Positions 40,639-48,088 of a DNA stretch of 64,000 nt are shown in pieces. The DNA comes from Spirochaetae bacterium HGW-Spirochaetae-3. GTDB taxonomy: Bacteria > Spirochaetota > Spirochaetia > Treponematales > UBA12059. Both the position numbers and the translations under genes were made by a program. The notes beneath the pieces were generated by a model, which had not been told where the DNA came from, made no database searches, and worked only from the letters and a program-made list of their open reading frames with translations. The DNA lies in contig PGXV01000004.1 in NCBI GenBank assembly GCA_002839315.1, positions 286,787 to 350,786 on the forward strand, given 5' to 3'. Each line of letters begins with the position of its first letter. The first letter of the stretch is position 1.

Positions 40639-42732
40639 CTATTCGGTCCCCGCCAATTCGTTTTCAAGAGCGACGATCTCGTCCCGTATCCTGGCTTCCT
40701 TCTCGGCCTTGCACTTGGGGCACGAGAAATGCTCGCCCGACACGTAGCCGTGCACGGGGCAGACGGAGAACGTAGGCGATATCGTGTAGTACGGGATGCG
40801 ATACCGACCCGCCAGGGTCCTTACGAGATCGCGCAAGGCCCGCCAGTCGTCCACGGCCTCGCCCAGGAACACGTGGAAGACGGTCCCGCCCGTATACTTG
40901 GACTGTAGCGACTCCTGATGATCGAGAGCGTCGAACAGGTCCTCGGTATAGTCGACCGGCAGCTGGGTAGAATTGGTATAGTACGGCTCGCCCGAACCCG
41001 CCGATATGATATCGGGGTACCGCTTGCGATCGTGCTTGGCGAGGCGATACGAGGTACTCTCGGCCGGCGTCGCCTCGAGGTTGAACAACTCGCCCGTAGC
41101 CACCTGGTATTCCTGGAGCCGCGCGCGCATGTGGTCGAGCACCTCCTCCGCGAAGGCCTTGCCTTCGGGGTCCGCTATGCTCTTTCCCATGAAGTTGAGG
41201 CAGCACTCGTTCATGCCGACGAGGCCTATCGTCGAGAAATGATTATCGAAGGTCCGCAGGTAGCGCTTGGTATACGGGAAGAGTCCGCCGTCGAGCAGCC
41301 GCGAGCATACCTTGCGCTTCATGGAGAGGCTCCGCGAGGCAAGGTCCATCAGGCGGTCCAGCCTACGGTAGAACTCGCCCTTGCTATCGGAGAGGTAGCC
41401 GATGCGCGGCATGTTGAGCGTTACGACGCCGATCGATCCGGTAAGCTCGTCGGAACCGAAGAGTCCGCCGCCGCGCTTGCGGAGCTCGCGCTTGTCGAGC
41501 TGAAGCCTGCAGCACATAGAGCGGACGTCTCCGGGATCGAGATCGGAATTGACGAAATTCTGGAAATACGGAGTACCGTACTTGGCGGTCATCTCGAAGA
41601 GGAGCCTGGCGTTATCCGATTCCCAGTCGAAGTCCCGGGTGATGTTGTAGGTCGGTATGGGATAATGGAAACCGCGGCCGTCGGCGTCCCCGCCGAGCAT
41701 CAGCTCTATGAACACGCGGTTTATCATGTCCATCTCGCGCTGGCAATCGCCGTAGGTAAAGCCCTGGTCCTTGCCGCCGACGACGGCGGGCCGGTCGCGG
41801 AGATCCGCGGGGCAGGTCCAGTCGAGCGTGATATTGGTGAAGGGGGCCTGGCTTCCCCATCGGCTGGGCGTATTCACGCCGAATATGAAGCTCTGGATGC
41901 ACTGCTTGACGGACTCGTCGCCCATGCCGTCGATCCTGACGAAGGGGGCGAGATACGTGTCGAAGCTGGAGAAGGCCTGCGCGCCCGCCCATTCGTTCTG
42001 CAGTATGCCCATGAAGTTGACCATCTGCTGGACGAGCGTCGAAAGGTGCTTGGCCGGGGAGCTCGTGATCTTGTCGGGAACGCCGCCCAGACCTTCGGCG
42101 ATCAGCTGACGCAAGGACCAGCCGGCGCAGTAGCCCGAGAACATCGACAGGTCGTGAATATGGAAATCCGCGTCGCGGTGGGCCTCGGCTATCTCCTCGG
42201 GATAGATATTCTTGAGCCAGTAATTAGCGGTTACCGTGCCCGAGTTGTGCAGCACGAGCCCGCCGAGCGAATAGTTTACGTTCGCGTTCTCCTTGACCCG
42301 CCAGTCCACCTGGGCCAGGTAGCCGTTCATCGTCGTATTGATGTCGAGCATCAACCGCTGGGCGTCCCTGACCGCCTCGCGCTTGGCGCGATAGAGTATG
42401 TAGGCCCGGGCGACCTGCGCCTCCCTGGCCTCGATGAGGGCGGTCTCGACGAGGTCCTGGATCTCCTCGATGGCGGGTATGGAATTCGGGTGGCGGCCCG
42501 AGAGCAGGAGCTCCAGGCGCGACTCGACGTCGGCCGCGATGCGTTGTACCTGATCCTTGTCGGCGACGCCCTTGACGGCCTTGAAGGCCTTGTCGACGGC
42601 CGATTCTATACGGTTCCGATCATAGCGCTCGACGCTGCCGGAGCGCTTGGCGACGAAACGCCCCGGACCCTCCTCGGTACCGAGGAAATTACTCCATTCG
42701 GGAAAGACCTGCTGGGTTTCCGCCATTCTCAT
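40639..42732 (-). CDS. nrdD: class III ribonucleoside-triphosphate reductase NrdD lacking its glycyl-radical loop
   Basis: Catalytic subunit of 697 residues for oxygen-free deoxynucleotide synthesis. An ATP-cone (about 25-110: RSGSVERYDRNRIESAVDKA) is followed by the barrel with ENANVNYSLGGLVLHNSGT, YPEEIAEAHRDADFHIHDL, TPSRWGSQAPFTNITLDW and the double Cys DVRSMCCRLQLD. The zinc site CPVHGYVSGEHFSCPKC is at 658-674. Family members normally continue into TEVYSRVVGYYRPV; here the protein ends 23 residues later in a charged helix. The glycine loop is on the next gene. It overlaps nrdR by 4 bases (ATGA) and sits under NrdR control. Confidence 0.95.
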   Translation of the reverse strand: MRMAETQQVFPEWSNFLGTEEGPGRFVAKRSGSVERYDRNRIESAVDKAFKAVKGVADKDQVQRIAADVESRLELLLSGRHPNSIPAIEEIQDLVETALIEAREAQVARAYILYRAKREAVRDAQRLMLDINTTMNGYLAQVDWRVKENANVNYSLGGLVLHNSGTVTANYWLKNIYPEEIAEAHRDADFHIHDLSMFSGYCAGWSLRQLIAEGLGGVPDKITSSPAKHLSTLVQQMVNFMGILQNEWAGAQAFSSFDTYLAPFVRIDGMGDESVKQCIQSFIFGVNTPSRWGSQAPFTNITLDWTCPADLRDRPAVVGGKDQGFTYGDCQREMDMINRVFIELMLGGDADGRGFHYPIPTYNITRDFDWESDNARLLFEMTAKYGTPYFQNFVNSDLDPGDVRSMCCRLQLDKRELRKRGGGLFGSDELTGSIGVVTLNMPRIGYLSDSKGEFYRRLDRLMDLASRSLSMKRKVCSRLLDGGLFPYTKRYLRTFDNHFSTIGLVGMNECCLNFMGKSIADPEGKAFAEEVLDHMRARLQEYQVATGELFNLEATPAESTSYRLAKHDRKRYPDIISAGSGEPYYTNSTQLPVDYTEDLFDALDHQESLQSKYTGGTVFHVFLGEAVDDWRALRDLVRTLAGRYRIPYYTISPTFSVCPVHGYVSGEHFSCPKCKAEKEARIRDEIVALENELAGTE

Positions 42733-43199
42733 TCTCCCTCGCGAGCGTTCTCTAGGCGCTCGATTTCTTGCATGAACTCGTCCATGGATTCGAATTTCCT
42801 ATAGACGCTCGCGAAGCGGATATACGCGACTTTATCCAGTGCGTACAGCTTGTGCAGCGTCATCTCCCCGAGCGACGAGCTCTGGACCTCGTTACCGCCC
42901 TTGCCTAGCATCGCGGCGTCGTCCTCTATCTCGTTGAGGATGTTCTCGATCGTCATCTGGGAGACGGGTCGCTTCTCGAGCGCGCGTTGCAGGCCACGCT
43001 CGAGCTTCTGCCTATCGAACGGCTCCCGCCGGTCGTCGCGCTTGACGACCATCAGCGGCTTCTCTTCTATGCGTTCGTAGCTCGTGAAACGAAACCCGCA
43101 CGACAGGCATTCGCGACGACGCCTTATGCTCTCGCCATTCGCGAGCGTCCGTGAATCGGTCACGCGATCATCCATCGAGCCGCAATGAGGGCATCTCAT
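42729..43199 (-). CDS. nrdR: NrdR transcriptional repressor
   Basis: Protein of 156 residues. The zinc ribbon MRCPHCGSMDDRVTDSR...RRRRECLSCGFRFTSYER is followed by an ATP-cone (VVKRDDRREPFDRQKLERGL to YIRFASVYRKF). NrdR senses ATP/dATP and represses nrd operons at paired 16-bp boxes. It heads the operon nrdR-nrdD-radical/Trx gene-nrdG, and NrdR-box-like sequences overlap its own promoter (43275-43324). GGAGG lies before the ATG. Confidence 0.97.
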   Translation of the reverse strand: MRCPHCGSMDDRVTDSRTLANGESIRRRRECLSCGFRFTSYERIEEKPLMVVKRDDRREPFDRQKLERGLQRALEKRPVSQMTIENILNEIEDDAAMLGKGGNEVQSSSLGEMTLHKLYALDKVAYIRFASVYRKFESMDEFMQEIERLENAREGE

Positions 43200-43274
43200 T
43201 TTTTAAAAACCTCCAAAGAATCGGCAGGAAGAAAAGAAGGCGGAGCACAACTTGGTACGATTAGTGCAAAGCCA

Positions 43275-43344
43275 CATATACTAGTTGTTGTATCAAGTAT
43301 AAATACGACGACTAGATATAGTGCCCTCTGATTACTTTGTCAAG
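43275..43344 (-). promoter_or_regulatory. nrdR operon promoter with two NrdR-box-like operators
   Basis: Minus strand TTGACA (43339-43344), 17 bases, TATATC (43316-43321). The -10 box lies inside CACTATATCTAGTCGT (43309-43324), close to the NrdR consensus aCACwATATaTwGTGt. A second, weaker copy is ACAACTAGTATATG within 43275-43290. The two are about three helical turns apart (34 bases), as is usual for NrdR pairs. Confidence 0.65.
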
Positions 43345-43436
43345 ATATCACATGATCCAATATTCGTCATTGCTTTTTTTATGGATAGAGACGATTTTCT
43401 ATATTACCATTACTCATCTACATGGAGGACAAGACA

Positions 43437-43778
43437 ATGACGTTTTCCGAAAAAATGAAGAACCTCGTCGACCAGGGTATCAGGTCGTCCAAAGACATCG
43501 TCAAGCAGGCGGGCGACAAGGCCCAGCAATGGGGAGAGATGGGCGTTCTCAAGCTCGAAGTAGTCCAGCTCCGGAACCAGGCCGAGAAGCTTACGGCCAG
43601 GCTCGGCGCCGAGGTCTACGAGGTGCTCGTAGAGAAGGGCCAGAAGACCGTAGGCAAGGACTCGCCGGCGGTGCGCGAGACGATCGACGGCATCGAGGAG
43701 CTACAGCGCCAGATCGAGGAGAAGGAAGCGGCCTTCAAGAAGGCGGGCGGCAAGGAAGAGGACCTCAACCAGCAGTAG
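43437..43778 (+). CDS. small coiled-coil protein of unknown function
   Basis: Protein of 113 residues without signal peptide. The first part is amphipathic (MTFSEKMKNLVDQGIRSSKDI, VKQAGDKAQQWGEMG), followed by a heptad-rich helix VLKLEVVQLRNQAEKLTARLG and IDGIEELQRQIEEKEAAFKKAG. The pattern recalls YtxH-like or phasin-like helical proteins, but no family is certain. The start at 43437 is chosen because GGAGG (43424-43428) lies eight bases upstream; an ATG at 43422 overlaps that site. It is convergent with the methyltransferase gene (14-base overlap). Confidence 0.75.
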   Translation: MTFSEKMKNLVDQGIRSSKDIVKQAGDKAQQWGEMGVLKLEVVQLRNQAEKLTARLGAEVYEVLVEKGQKTVGKDSPAVRETIDGIEELQRQIEEKEAAFKKAGGKEEDLNQQ

Positions 43779-44547
43779 GGCGCTTGGTTACGCGGGCCAC
43801 GTAGAGAGGTCCGGCTCCGGCCGCGCGGTCGGGCAAGTAATGGACGCCGTATACGGTCCGCTCCGCTCCGTCAGCGTCCGGTAGCGGGTCCAACAGGGCG
43901 TCGTCGCCGTACTTTTCGAACAGGCGCCGCACGGGACTGTCATTCTCCTCCGGAGACAGAGCGCAGGTCGCGTATACGAGGGAGCCGCCGGGCGCGAGTA
44001 GCAGGAATGCGCTCGACAGCAGCGACCATTGCCGGCGCGACAGGAATTTTATCCTCGCCGGCATCCACGCGCCGAGCGCGGAGGCGTCCTTGAGCACGTG
44101 GCGCTCGCTGGAGCACGGCGCGTCGAGCAGGATCGCGGCGAAGCGGCCGCGCTCGCAGACGCGCCCGCCCGCCGCGGCCGCGTCGAAGCCGGAGACCGTC
44201 ACCCGAGACCTCGTCCCGGGCGACAGGTGACGGTCGAGGACGTCGGACAGGCGCCTCCGCCTATCGCTCGACAATTCGTTGCACAGCATCCGCGTTCCTT
44301 GGCCCATCCTCGAGCCGATCACCAGGCTCTTGCCGCCGGGCGCGGCGCATGCGTCGAGTATCTCGCCGGACTCCGGTAGCCGGAGCGCCTTCGCGGCTAC
44401 GACGGACGCGGAATCGAGCCGATACGGTTCCAGGAGGCCATCGCCGAAGTCGACCGAATCGCCCGGCTCCAGGAGCGCGGCCCGCAAGCCAGGCCAGCGC
44501 TCGCCGAACAGGCCCGCGAAACGCTCGTCGAATTCACGCTCTCCCAT
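43765..44547 (-). CDS. RNA m5C methyltransferase (RsmB/RsmF/NSUN family)
   Basis: Protein of 260 residues. The SAM site ILDACAAPGGKSLVIGSRM, the catalytic motif ILLDAPCSSERHVLKD with the release cysteine PCSS, and the second cysteine VYATCALSPEENDSPV with the nucleophile TC are complete. Members methylate C5 of cytosine in rRNA or tRNA. The N-terminal RNA-binding region is short, about 50 residues, so the target cannot be named. It is divergent from the HAD phosphatase. Confidence 0.88.
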   Translation of the reverse strand: MGEREFDERFAGLFGERWPGLRAALLEPGDSVDFGDGLLEPYRLDSASVVAAKALRLPESGEILDACAAPGGKSLVIGSRMGQGTRMLCNELSSDRRRRLSDVLDRHLSPGTRSRVTVSGFDAAAAGGRVCERGRFAAILLDAPCSSERHVLKDASALGAWMPARIKFLSRRQWSLLSSAFLLLAPGGSLVYATCALSPEENDSPVRRLFEKYGDDALLDPLPDADGAERTVYGVHYLPDRAAGAGPLYVARVTKRPTAG

Positions 44548-44576
44548 GATCTTGCCGCCTTTCAGGACTCGCTCGG

Positions 44577-44606
44577 TTGACCCGCCGCCCGACTTATTCG
44601 TACTCT
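44577..44606 (+). promoter_or_regulatory. promoter of the HAD phosphatase gene
   Basis: TTGACC (44577-44582), 18 bases, TACTCT (44601-44606). The leader is about 27 bases and contains AAGGA ten bases before the ATG. Confidence 0.5.
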
Positions 44607-44639
44607 AGCCATACACCTCATGACAAGGATACCACAGCT

Positions 44640-45302
44640 ATGATCAAGGCCTTCCTATTTGACCTCGACGGCACGCTCGTCGATACACTCGGCGACATCG
44701 GGTCGATAATGAACCAGTTCCTGCGTTCTAAAGGCTGGCCGGAGCATTCGTTGGAGGCGTACCGGACCATGGTCGGTAGCGGCTTCCTGAACCTTATCAA
44801 GGCGGCCGTGCCGCCGTCCGAATCGCGGAGGGCAGACGAGCTGTATCCCGAAGCCTACGCGCTATACGAGTCCAAGGGAACGGGAGACTCTAAGCCGTAT
44901 CCAGGCGCGGAAGAGGCGCTCCGGGCCCTGGCCGCCGCCGGAGCCGGGCTCGCGGTCGTGTCGAACAAGCCGGACGCCATCGCCGTAAAGATGGTACGCG
45001 GCCTCTTCAGCGGAATTCCGTTCGCCCTCGTAAGCGGCGCGCGGGACGGGGCGCCTCGCAAGCCGGATCCGGCCGTCGCGCTGGAGGCGGCCCGGGCCTG
45101 CGGCGCCGAACCGCGCGAATGCGCCTTCGTCGGCGACTCGGACGTCGACATGAGGACCGCTATAGCCGCGGGCATGCTCCCGGTCGGCGCGGCGTGGGGC
45201 TTCAGGGGCGAGGCTGAACTAGCGGCCGCTGGCGCCCGCGTGATGGCGGCGTCGATAGCCGACGTTCCTCCCCTCTTCGGATCGTCGCCGGATCGGGAAT
45301 GA
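44640..45302 (+). CDS. HAD-superfamily phosphatase (phosphoglycolate phosphatase-like)
   Basis: Protein of 220 residues starting MIKAFLFDLDGTLVDT. The four HAD motifs are present: DLDGT with the nucleophile Asp, VVSNKPD, KPDP with the Lys, and FVGDSDVDMRTAIAAGM. The cap of about 70 helical residues is the C1 type of Gph/phosphoglucomutase-like enzymes, and VGAAWGFRGEAEL is typical of phosphoglycolate phosphatase. Substrate identity is inferred only. An open upstream extension was rejected because homology starts at this ATG. Confidence 0.87.
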   Translation: MIKAFLFDLDGTLVDTLGDIGSIMNQFLRSKGWPEHSLEAYRTMVGSGFLNLIKAAVPPSESRRADELYPEAYALYESKGTGDSKPYPGAEEALRALAAAGAGLAVVSNKPDAIAVKMVRGLFSGIPFALVSGARDGAPRKPDPAVALEAARACGAEPRECAFVGDSDVDMRTAIAAGMLPVGAAWGFRGEAELAAAGARVMAASIADVPPLFGSSPDRE

Positions 45303-45311
45303 CGCGTAGGC

Positions 45312-45340
45312 TTCACTTCCGTCATCCAAGCCGATATACT
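45312..45340 (+). promoter_or_regulatory. promoter of the phosphohexomutase gene
   Basis: TTCACT (45312-45317), 17 bases, TATACT (45335-45340). AAGGAGG lies before the ATG at 45367. Confidence 0.6.
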
Positions 45341-45366
45341 GGAACCATTGAATCAAGGAGGTTTTC

Positions 45367-47115
45367 ATGGACAAGCACGATATTCTGGAGCGCGCCCGCG
45401 ATTATATAGCCAAGGAAAGCGACCCCGCGTTCAAGTCGGAGGTCGAAGCGCTCATAGAGGCCGACGACATGAAGGAGCTCGAGGATCGTTTCTACCGAGA
45501 CCTCGAATTCGGCACCGGCGGCCTTCGCGGCGTCATCGGCGGCGGATACAACCGGATGAATTCCTACGTCGTCCGCCGCGCCACCCAGGGTATGTGCGAC
45601 TACCTGAAAGCCAACGTAACGGGCAAGAGCCTGTCGGCCTGCGTCGCCTACGATTCCAGGCACTATTCCGACGTGTTCTCGCTCGATACGGCGCTTATCT
45701 TCGCGGCCAACGGCATCAAGGCGTACCTGTTCACGTCGCTCCGCCCTACCCCCGAGCTTTCCTACGCCATCAGGAGGCTCGGCGCCGATACCGGCGTCGT
45801 GGTCACCGCGAGCCACAATCCGCCCGCCTACAACGGATACAAGGCCTACTGGAACGACGGATCCCAGGTCACCGAGCCCCATGACGCGGGCATCATCGAC
45901 AGGGTCAACGCCGTCAGGCTCATCAAGTCGATGCCCAAGGACGAGGCGATAGCCAAGGGGCTCCTCGTGATGATCGATAAGGATATAGACGATGCGTACG
46001 TAGCGATGGTCAAATCGAAGCTGTTCAGACCGGACCTGATAAAGGCGATGGCCAAGGACGTCAAGGTCGTCTACACCCCGCTGCACGGTACCGGCGCCAT
46101 GCCGTTCGAGCGCGTCATGGGCGAGCTCGGCCTGACCGTCGTCACCGTACCGGAGCAGCGCGAGCCGGACGGTGATTTTCCGACCGTATCGTACCCCAAT
46201 CCCGAGGAGGCCGCCGCGCTCAAGATGGCGCTGGAACTAGGCGCCGAGGTCAAGGCCGACGTCGTGATGGCGACCGACCCCGACGCCGATAGGCTCGGCA
46301 TCGCGGTCCCCGACGGCTCCGGCGCCTATACGCTCATATCGGGCAACCAGCTCGGCGCCCTTCACGCCGACTACATCCTCCTGTCTCTCAAGGAACTCGG
46401 GCGTATGCCTAAACGCCCCGGGCTCATAAAGAGCGTCGTCACCACTGAGCTTCAGTCGCGCATCGCGAAAGCGTACGGCGCCGAGTGCTTCGATTGCCTG
46501 ACCGGCTTCAAGTGGATAGCCGATACCATGCGCGGCTTCGAGCGCGACGGCGTCGACTTCGTCTACGCCACCGAGGAAAGCTACGGCTACCTCGTCGAGG
46601 ACGAGGTGCGCGACAAGGACGGCATATCCGCGGCCGCGATGACCGCCGAGATGACGATGTACTGGCGCTCCAAGGGCAAGAGCCTCCTACAGCGTCTCGA
46701 CGAACTCTTCGCGGAGCACGGCTTCCACGAGGAGCGCGGGGTCAACAAGTATTTTCAGGGTCCGACCGGCATGGACGTGATGCGCGGCATCATGGACGCC
46801 TACCGCGAGAATCAGCCCGCGACGCTCGGCGGCATCGCGGTAGAACGCATACGCGACATAAAGACCGGCAAGTCCTGGCGCATCGCGTCTCCCGGAGCCG
46901 CTTCGAGCGTCGACCTGCCCGCGAGCGACGTCATCCAGTGGTACCTGAGCGACGGGACCCTGGTGACGGTACGGCCGAGCGGCACGGAACCGAAGATAAA
47001 ATACTACGTGCTGGCCAGGACCGAGGTCGGCGCCGGAGGTCTGGACGCCGCGAGGAAGGCGAGCTCGGCCAAGGTCGACGCCATCCTCGCCGATATAAAG
47101 AAAGTCATCGGGTGA
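45367..47115 (+). CDS. phosphoglucomutase/phosphomannomutase
   Basis: Alpha-D-phosphohexomutase of 582 residues that interconverts hexose-1- and 6-phosphates. Signatures are EFGTGGLRGVIGGGYNRMN, the phosphoserine loop VVVTASHNPPAYNGYK, the magnesium loop ATDPDADRLGIAV, the sugar-specificity loop YATEESYGYLV and the phosphate-binding VRPSGTEPKIKYY. The long form and YATEESYGY favour a PgcA-type phosphoglucomutase over a bacterial phosphomannomutase. The downstream exonuclease overlaps it by 4 bases. Confidence 0.94.
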   Translation: MDKHDILERARDYIAKESDPAFKSEVEALIEADDMKELEDRFYRDLEFGTGGLRGVIGGGYNRMNSYVVRRATQGMCDYLKANVTGKSLSACVAYDSRHYSDVFSLDTALIFAANGIKAYLFTSLRPTPELSYAIRRLGADTGVVVTASHNPPAYNGYKAYWNDGSQVTEPHDAGIIDRVNAVRLIKSMPKDEAIAKGLLVMIDKDIDDAYVAMVKSKLFRPDLIKAMAKDVKVVYTPLHGTGAMPFERVMGELGLTVVTVPEQREPDGDFPTVSYPNPEEAAALKMALELGAEVKADVVMATDPDADRLGIAVPDGSGAYTLISGNQLGALHADYILLSLKELGRMPKRPGLIKSVVTTELQSRIAKAYGAECFDCLTGFKWIADTMRGFERDGVDFVYATEESYGYLVEDEVRDKDGISAAAMTAEMTMYWRSKGKSLLQRLDELFAEHGFHEERGVNKYFQGPTGMDVMRGIMDAYRENQPATLGGIAVERIRDIKTGKSWRIASPGAASSVDLPASDVIQWYLSDGTLVTVRPSGTEPKIKYYVLARTEVGAGGLDAARKASSAKVDAILADIKKVIG

Positions 47116-47834
47116 GCCGCGACGGCGGTCCGTTCGGATCGGGATACGGCCCCGGCGAGCGCCGCGCTTACGGTCGACGCCGCGGCGCCGGCGCCCGATC
47201 CGGCGGGAGCGCGCCCTCCCGGCCCGGTTACGGCGGCCCCAGGGCGGCGAGGCTCGGCCCCGACGAGATAGACGCGCTCTTGTCCGTCGTTGACCGCGTC
47301 AGGTTCGTAGCGTTCGACTTCGAGACGACGGGCCTGTCGGCGGACCGCGACCGCGTTGTGGAGATCGGCGCAGTGGCGTTCCGCGTCCGCAAGGACGATG
47401 GAGGATGGGTCGGCGTGGCGGATGGCGCCTATGAGACCCTCATCAATCCGGGGCGTCCCATTCCGGCCGCGGTCAGCGCCATCCATGGCATAGACGACCT
47501 GGCCGTCTCTTCGGCGCCGACTTTCGCCGAGGCCGCGGGTGAACTGATCGCGTTCATCGACGGTTCGATACTCGTAGCCCATAACGCTCCCTTCGACATG
47601 GGCTTCCTGCGCCTGGAAACCGCACGCGCGGGCCTTGAAAATCCACCCAATCCGGCGTATGATACTATCGCTATAGCGAAGACCGCCATATCCGGCCTTC
47701 CGAGCTATTCGCTCAAATCATTGGCTTCTTGCTTCGGCATCGTTCAGAACGCCGCCCACCGTGGTGGAGATGATGCCAAAGTCTGCATGGAATTGTTCAT
47801 TAAGTGCATAAATCTAATCGACACAAACAAATAA
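47112..47834 (+). CDS. DnaQ-like 3'-5' exonuclease with Gly/Arg-rich N-terminal tail
   Basis: Protein of 240 residues from a GTG that overlaps the mutase stop (GTGA). The exonuclease core starts near residue 60: VAFDFETTGLSADRDRVVEIGAV (Exo I, DxE), LVAHNAPFDMGFL (Exo II) and HRGGDDAKVCMELF (Exo III, HxxxD with the preceding His/Asp), the DEDDh set of PolC-type proofreading or RNase T-like enzymes. The first ~50 residues are low complexity and Gly/Arg/Tyr-rich, an RGG-like disordered tail that would bind nucleic acid. An intrinsic terminator follows at 47882. Confidence 0.88.
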   Translation: MSRDGGPFGSGYGPGERRAYGRRRGAGARSGGSAPSRPGYGGPRAARLGPDEIDALLSVVDRVRFVAFDFETTGLSADRDRVVEIGAVAFRVRKDDGGWVGVADGAYETLINPGRPIPAAVSAIHGIDDLAVSSAPTFAEAAGELIAFIDGSILVAHNAPFDMGFLRLETARAGLENPPNPAYDTIAIAKTAISGLPSYSLKSLASCFGIVQNAAHRGGDDAKVCMELFIKCINLIDTNK

Positions 47835-47840
47835 ACTAAT

Positions 47841-47968
47841 TCGACAAATATGTCGACTCGACAAATTTGTCGAATATTTAAACACGCGCCATTGTCGGGG
47901 CGTGTTTTTTTTGATTTTTTTTGCTCAAAAAATAATTGTATAGATCGCCATTATTGTCGATATCGACA
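47841..47968. repeat. cluster of six TCGACA/TGTCGA half-sites in three palindromes
   Basis: TCGACA-AATA-TGTCGA (47841-47856), perfect TCGACAAATTTGTCGA (47858-47873) and perfect TGTCGATATCGACA (47955-47968). The first two start 17 bases apart and the third is in the reverse half-site order. The third overlaps the -35 box of the giant lipoprotein promoter. This looks like an operator array for an unknown dimeric regulator. Confidence 0.65.
47882..47912 (+). terminator. intrinsic terminator after the exonuclease gene
   Basis: ACACGCGCC pairs with GGGGCGTGT with one internal mismatch over a six-base loop (47882-47905) and is followed by eight T. A second T-run comes right after. Confidence 0.8.
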
Positions 47969-47991
47969 TTTTAGTCGCAGTGTGATATATT
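47963..47991 (+). promoter_or_regulatory. promoter of the giant lipoprotein gene
   Basis: TCGACA (47963-47968), 17 bases, TATATT (47986-47991). The -35 box is one half of the third palindrome, so a bound regulator would block RNA polymerase. The leader is about 90 bases and ends in GGGAG before the ATG. Confidence 0.55.
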
Positions 47992-48088
47992 CAAGTACAT
48001 AGATGTTGCCTTATCATCATAAGTATTCCCTTTTCCGATAATGAAACGGGCGCATCCGCGCCGAGACTGAGCCTCGAGGGAGCACTAT

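Noticed and set aside
40563-40667. Upstream extension of the radical/thioredoxin gene into nrdD
   Set aside because: The added residues show no family pattern, and GGGAGGA sits right before the ATG at 40562.
40083-42732. Simple sequencing frameshift as the cause of the split nrdD
   Set aside because: Both chains have extra helices at the break, a 77-base gap with its own ribosome-binding site lies between them, and the second chain carries a full thioredoxin domain. Read-level confirmation is still wanted.
40918-42804. A 628-codon frame antisense to nrdD
   Set aside because: No recognisable domain and no ribosome-binding site. The opposite strand encodes the conserved reductase.
46485-47111. 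N-terminal extension of the exonuclease through the mutase gene
   Set aside because: It is an out-of-frame reading of the mutase. The GTG at 47112 overlapping the mutase stop is the natural start.
47841-47968. CRISPR array or recombination site in the palindrome cluster
   Set aside because: There are only three copies with unequal spacing and no spacers, and no recombinase gene is adjacent. Operator function fits better.
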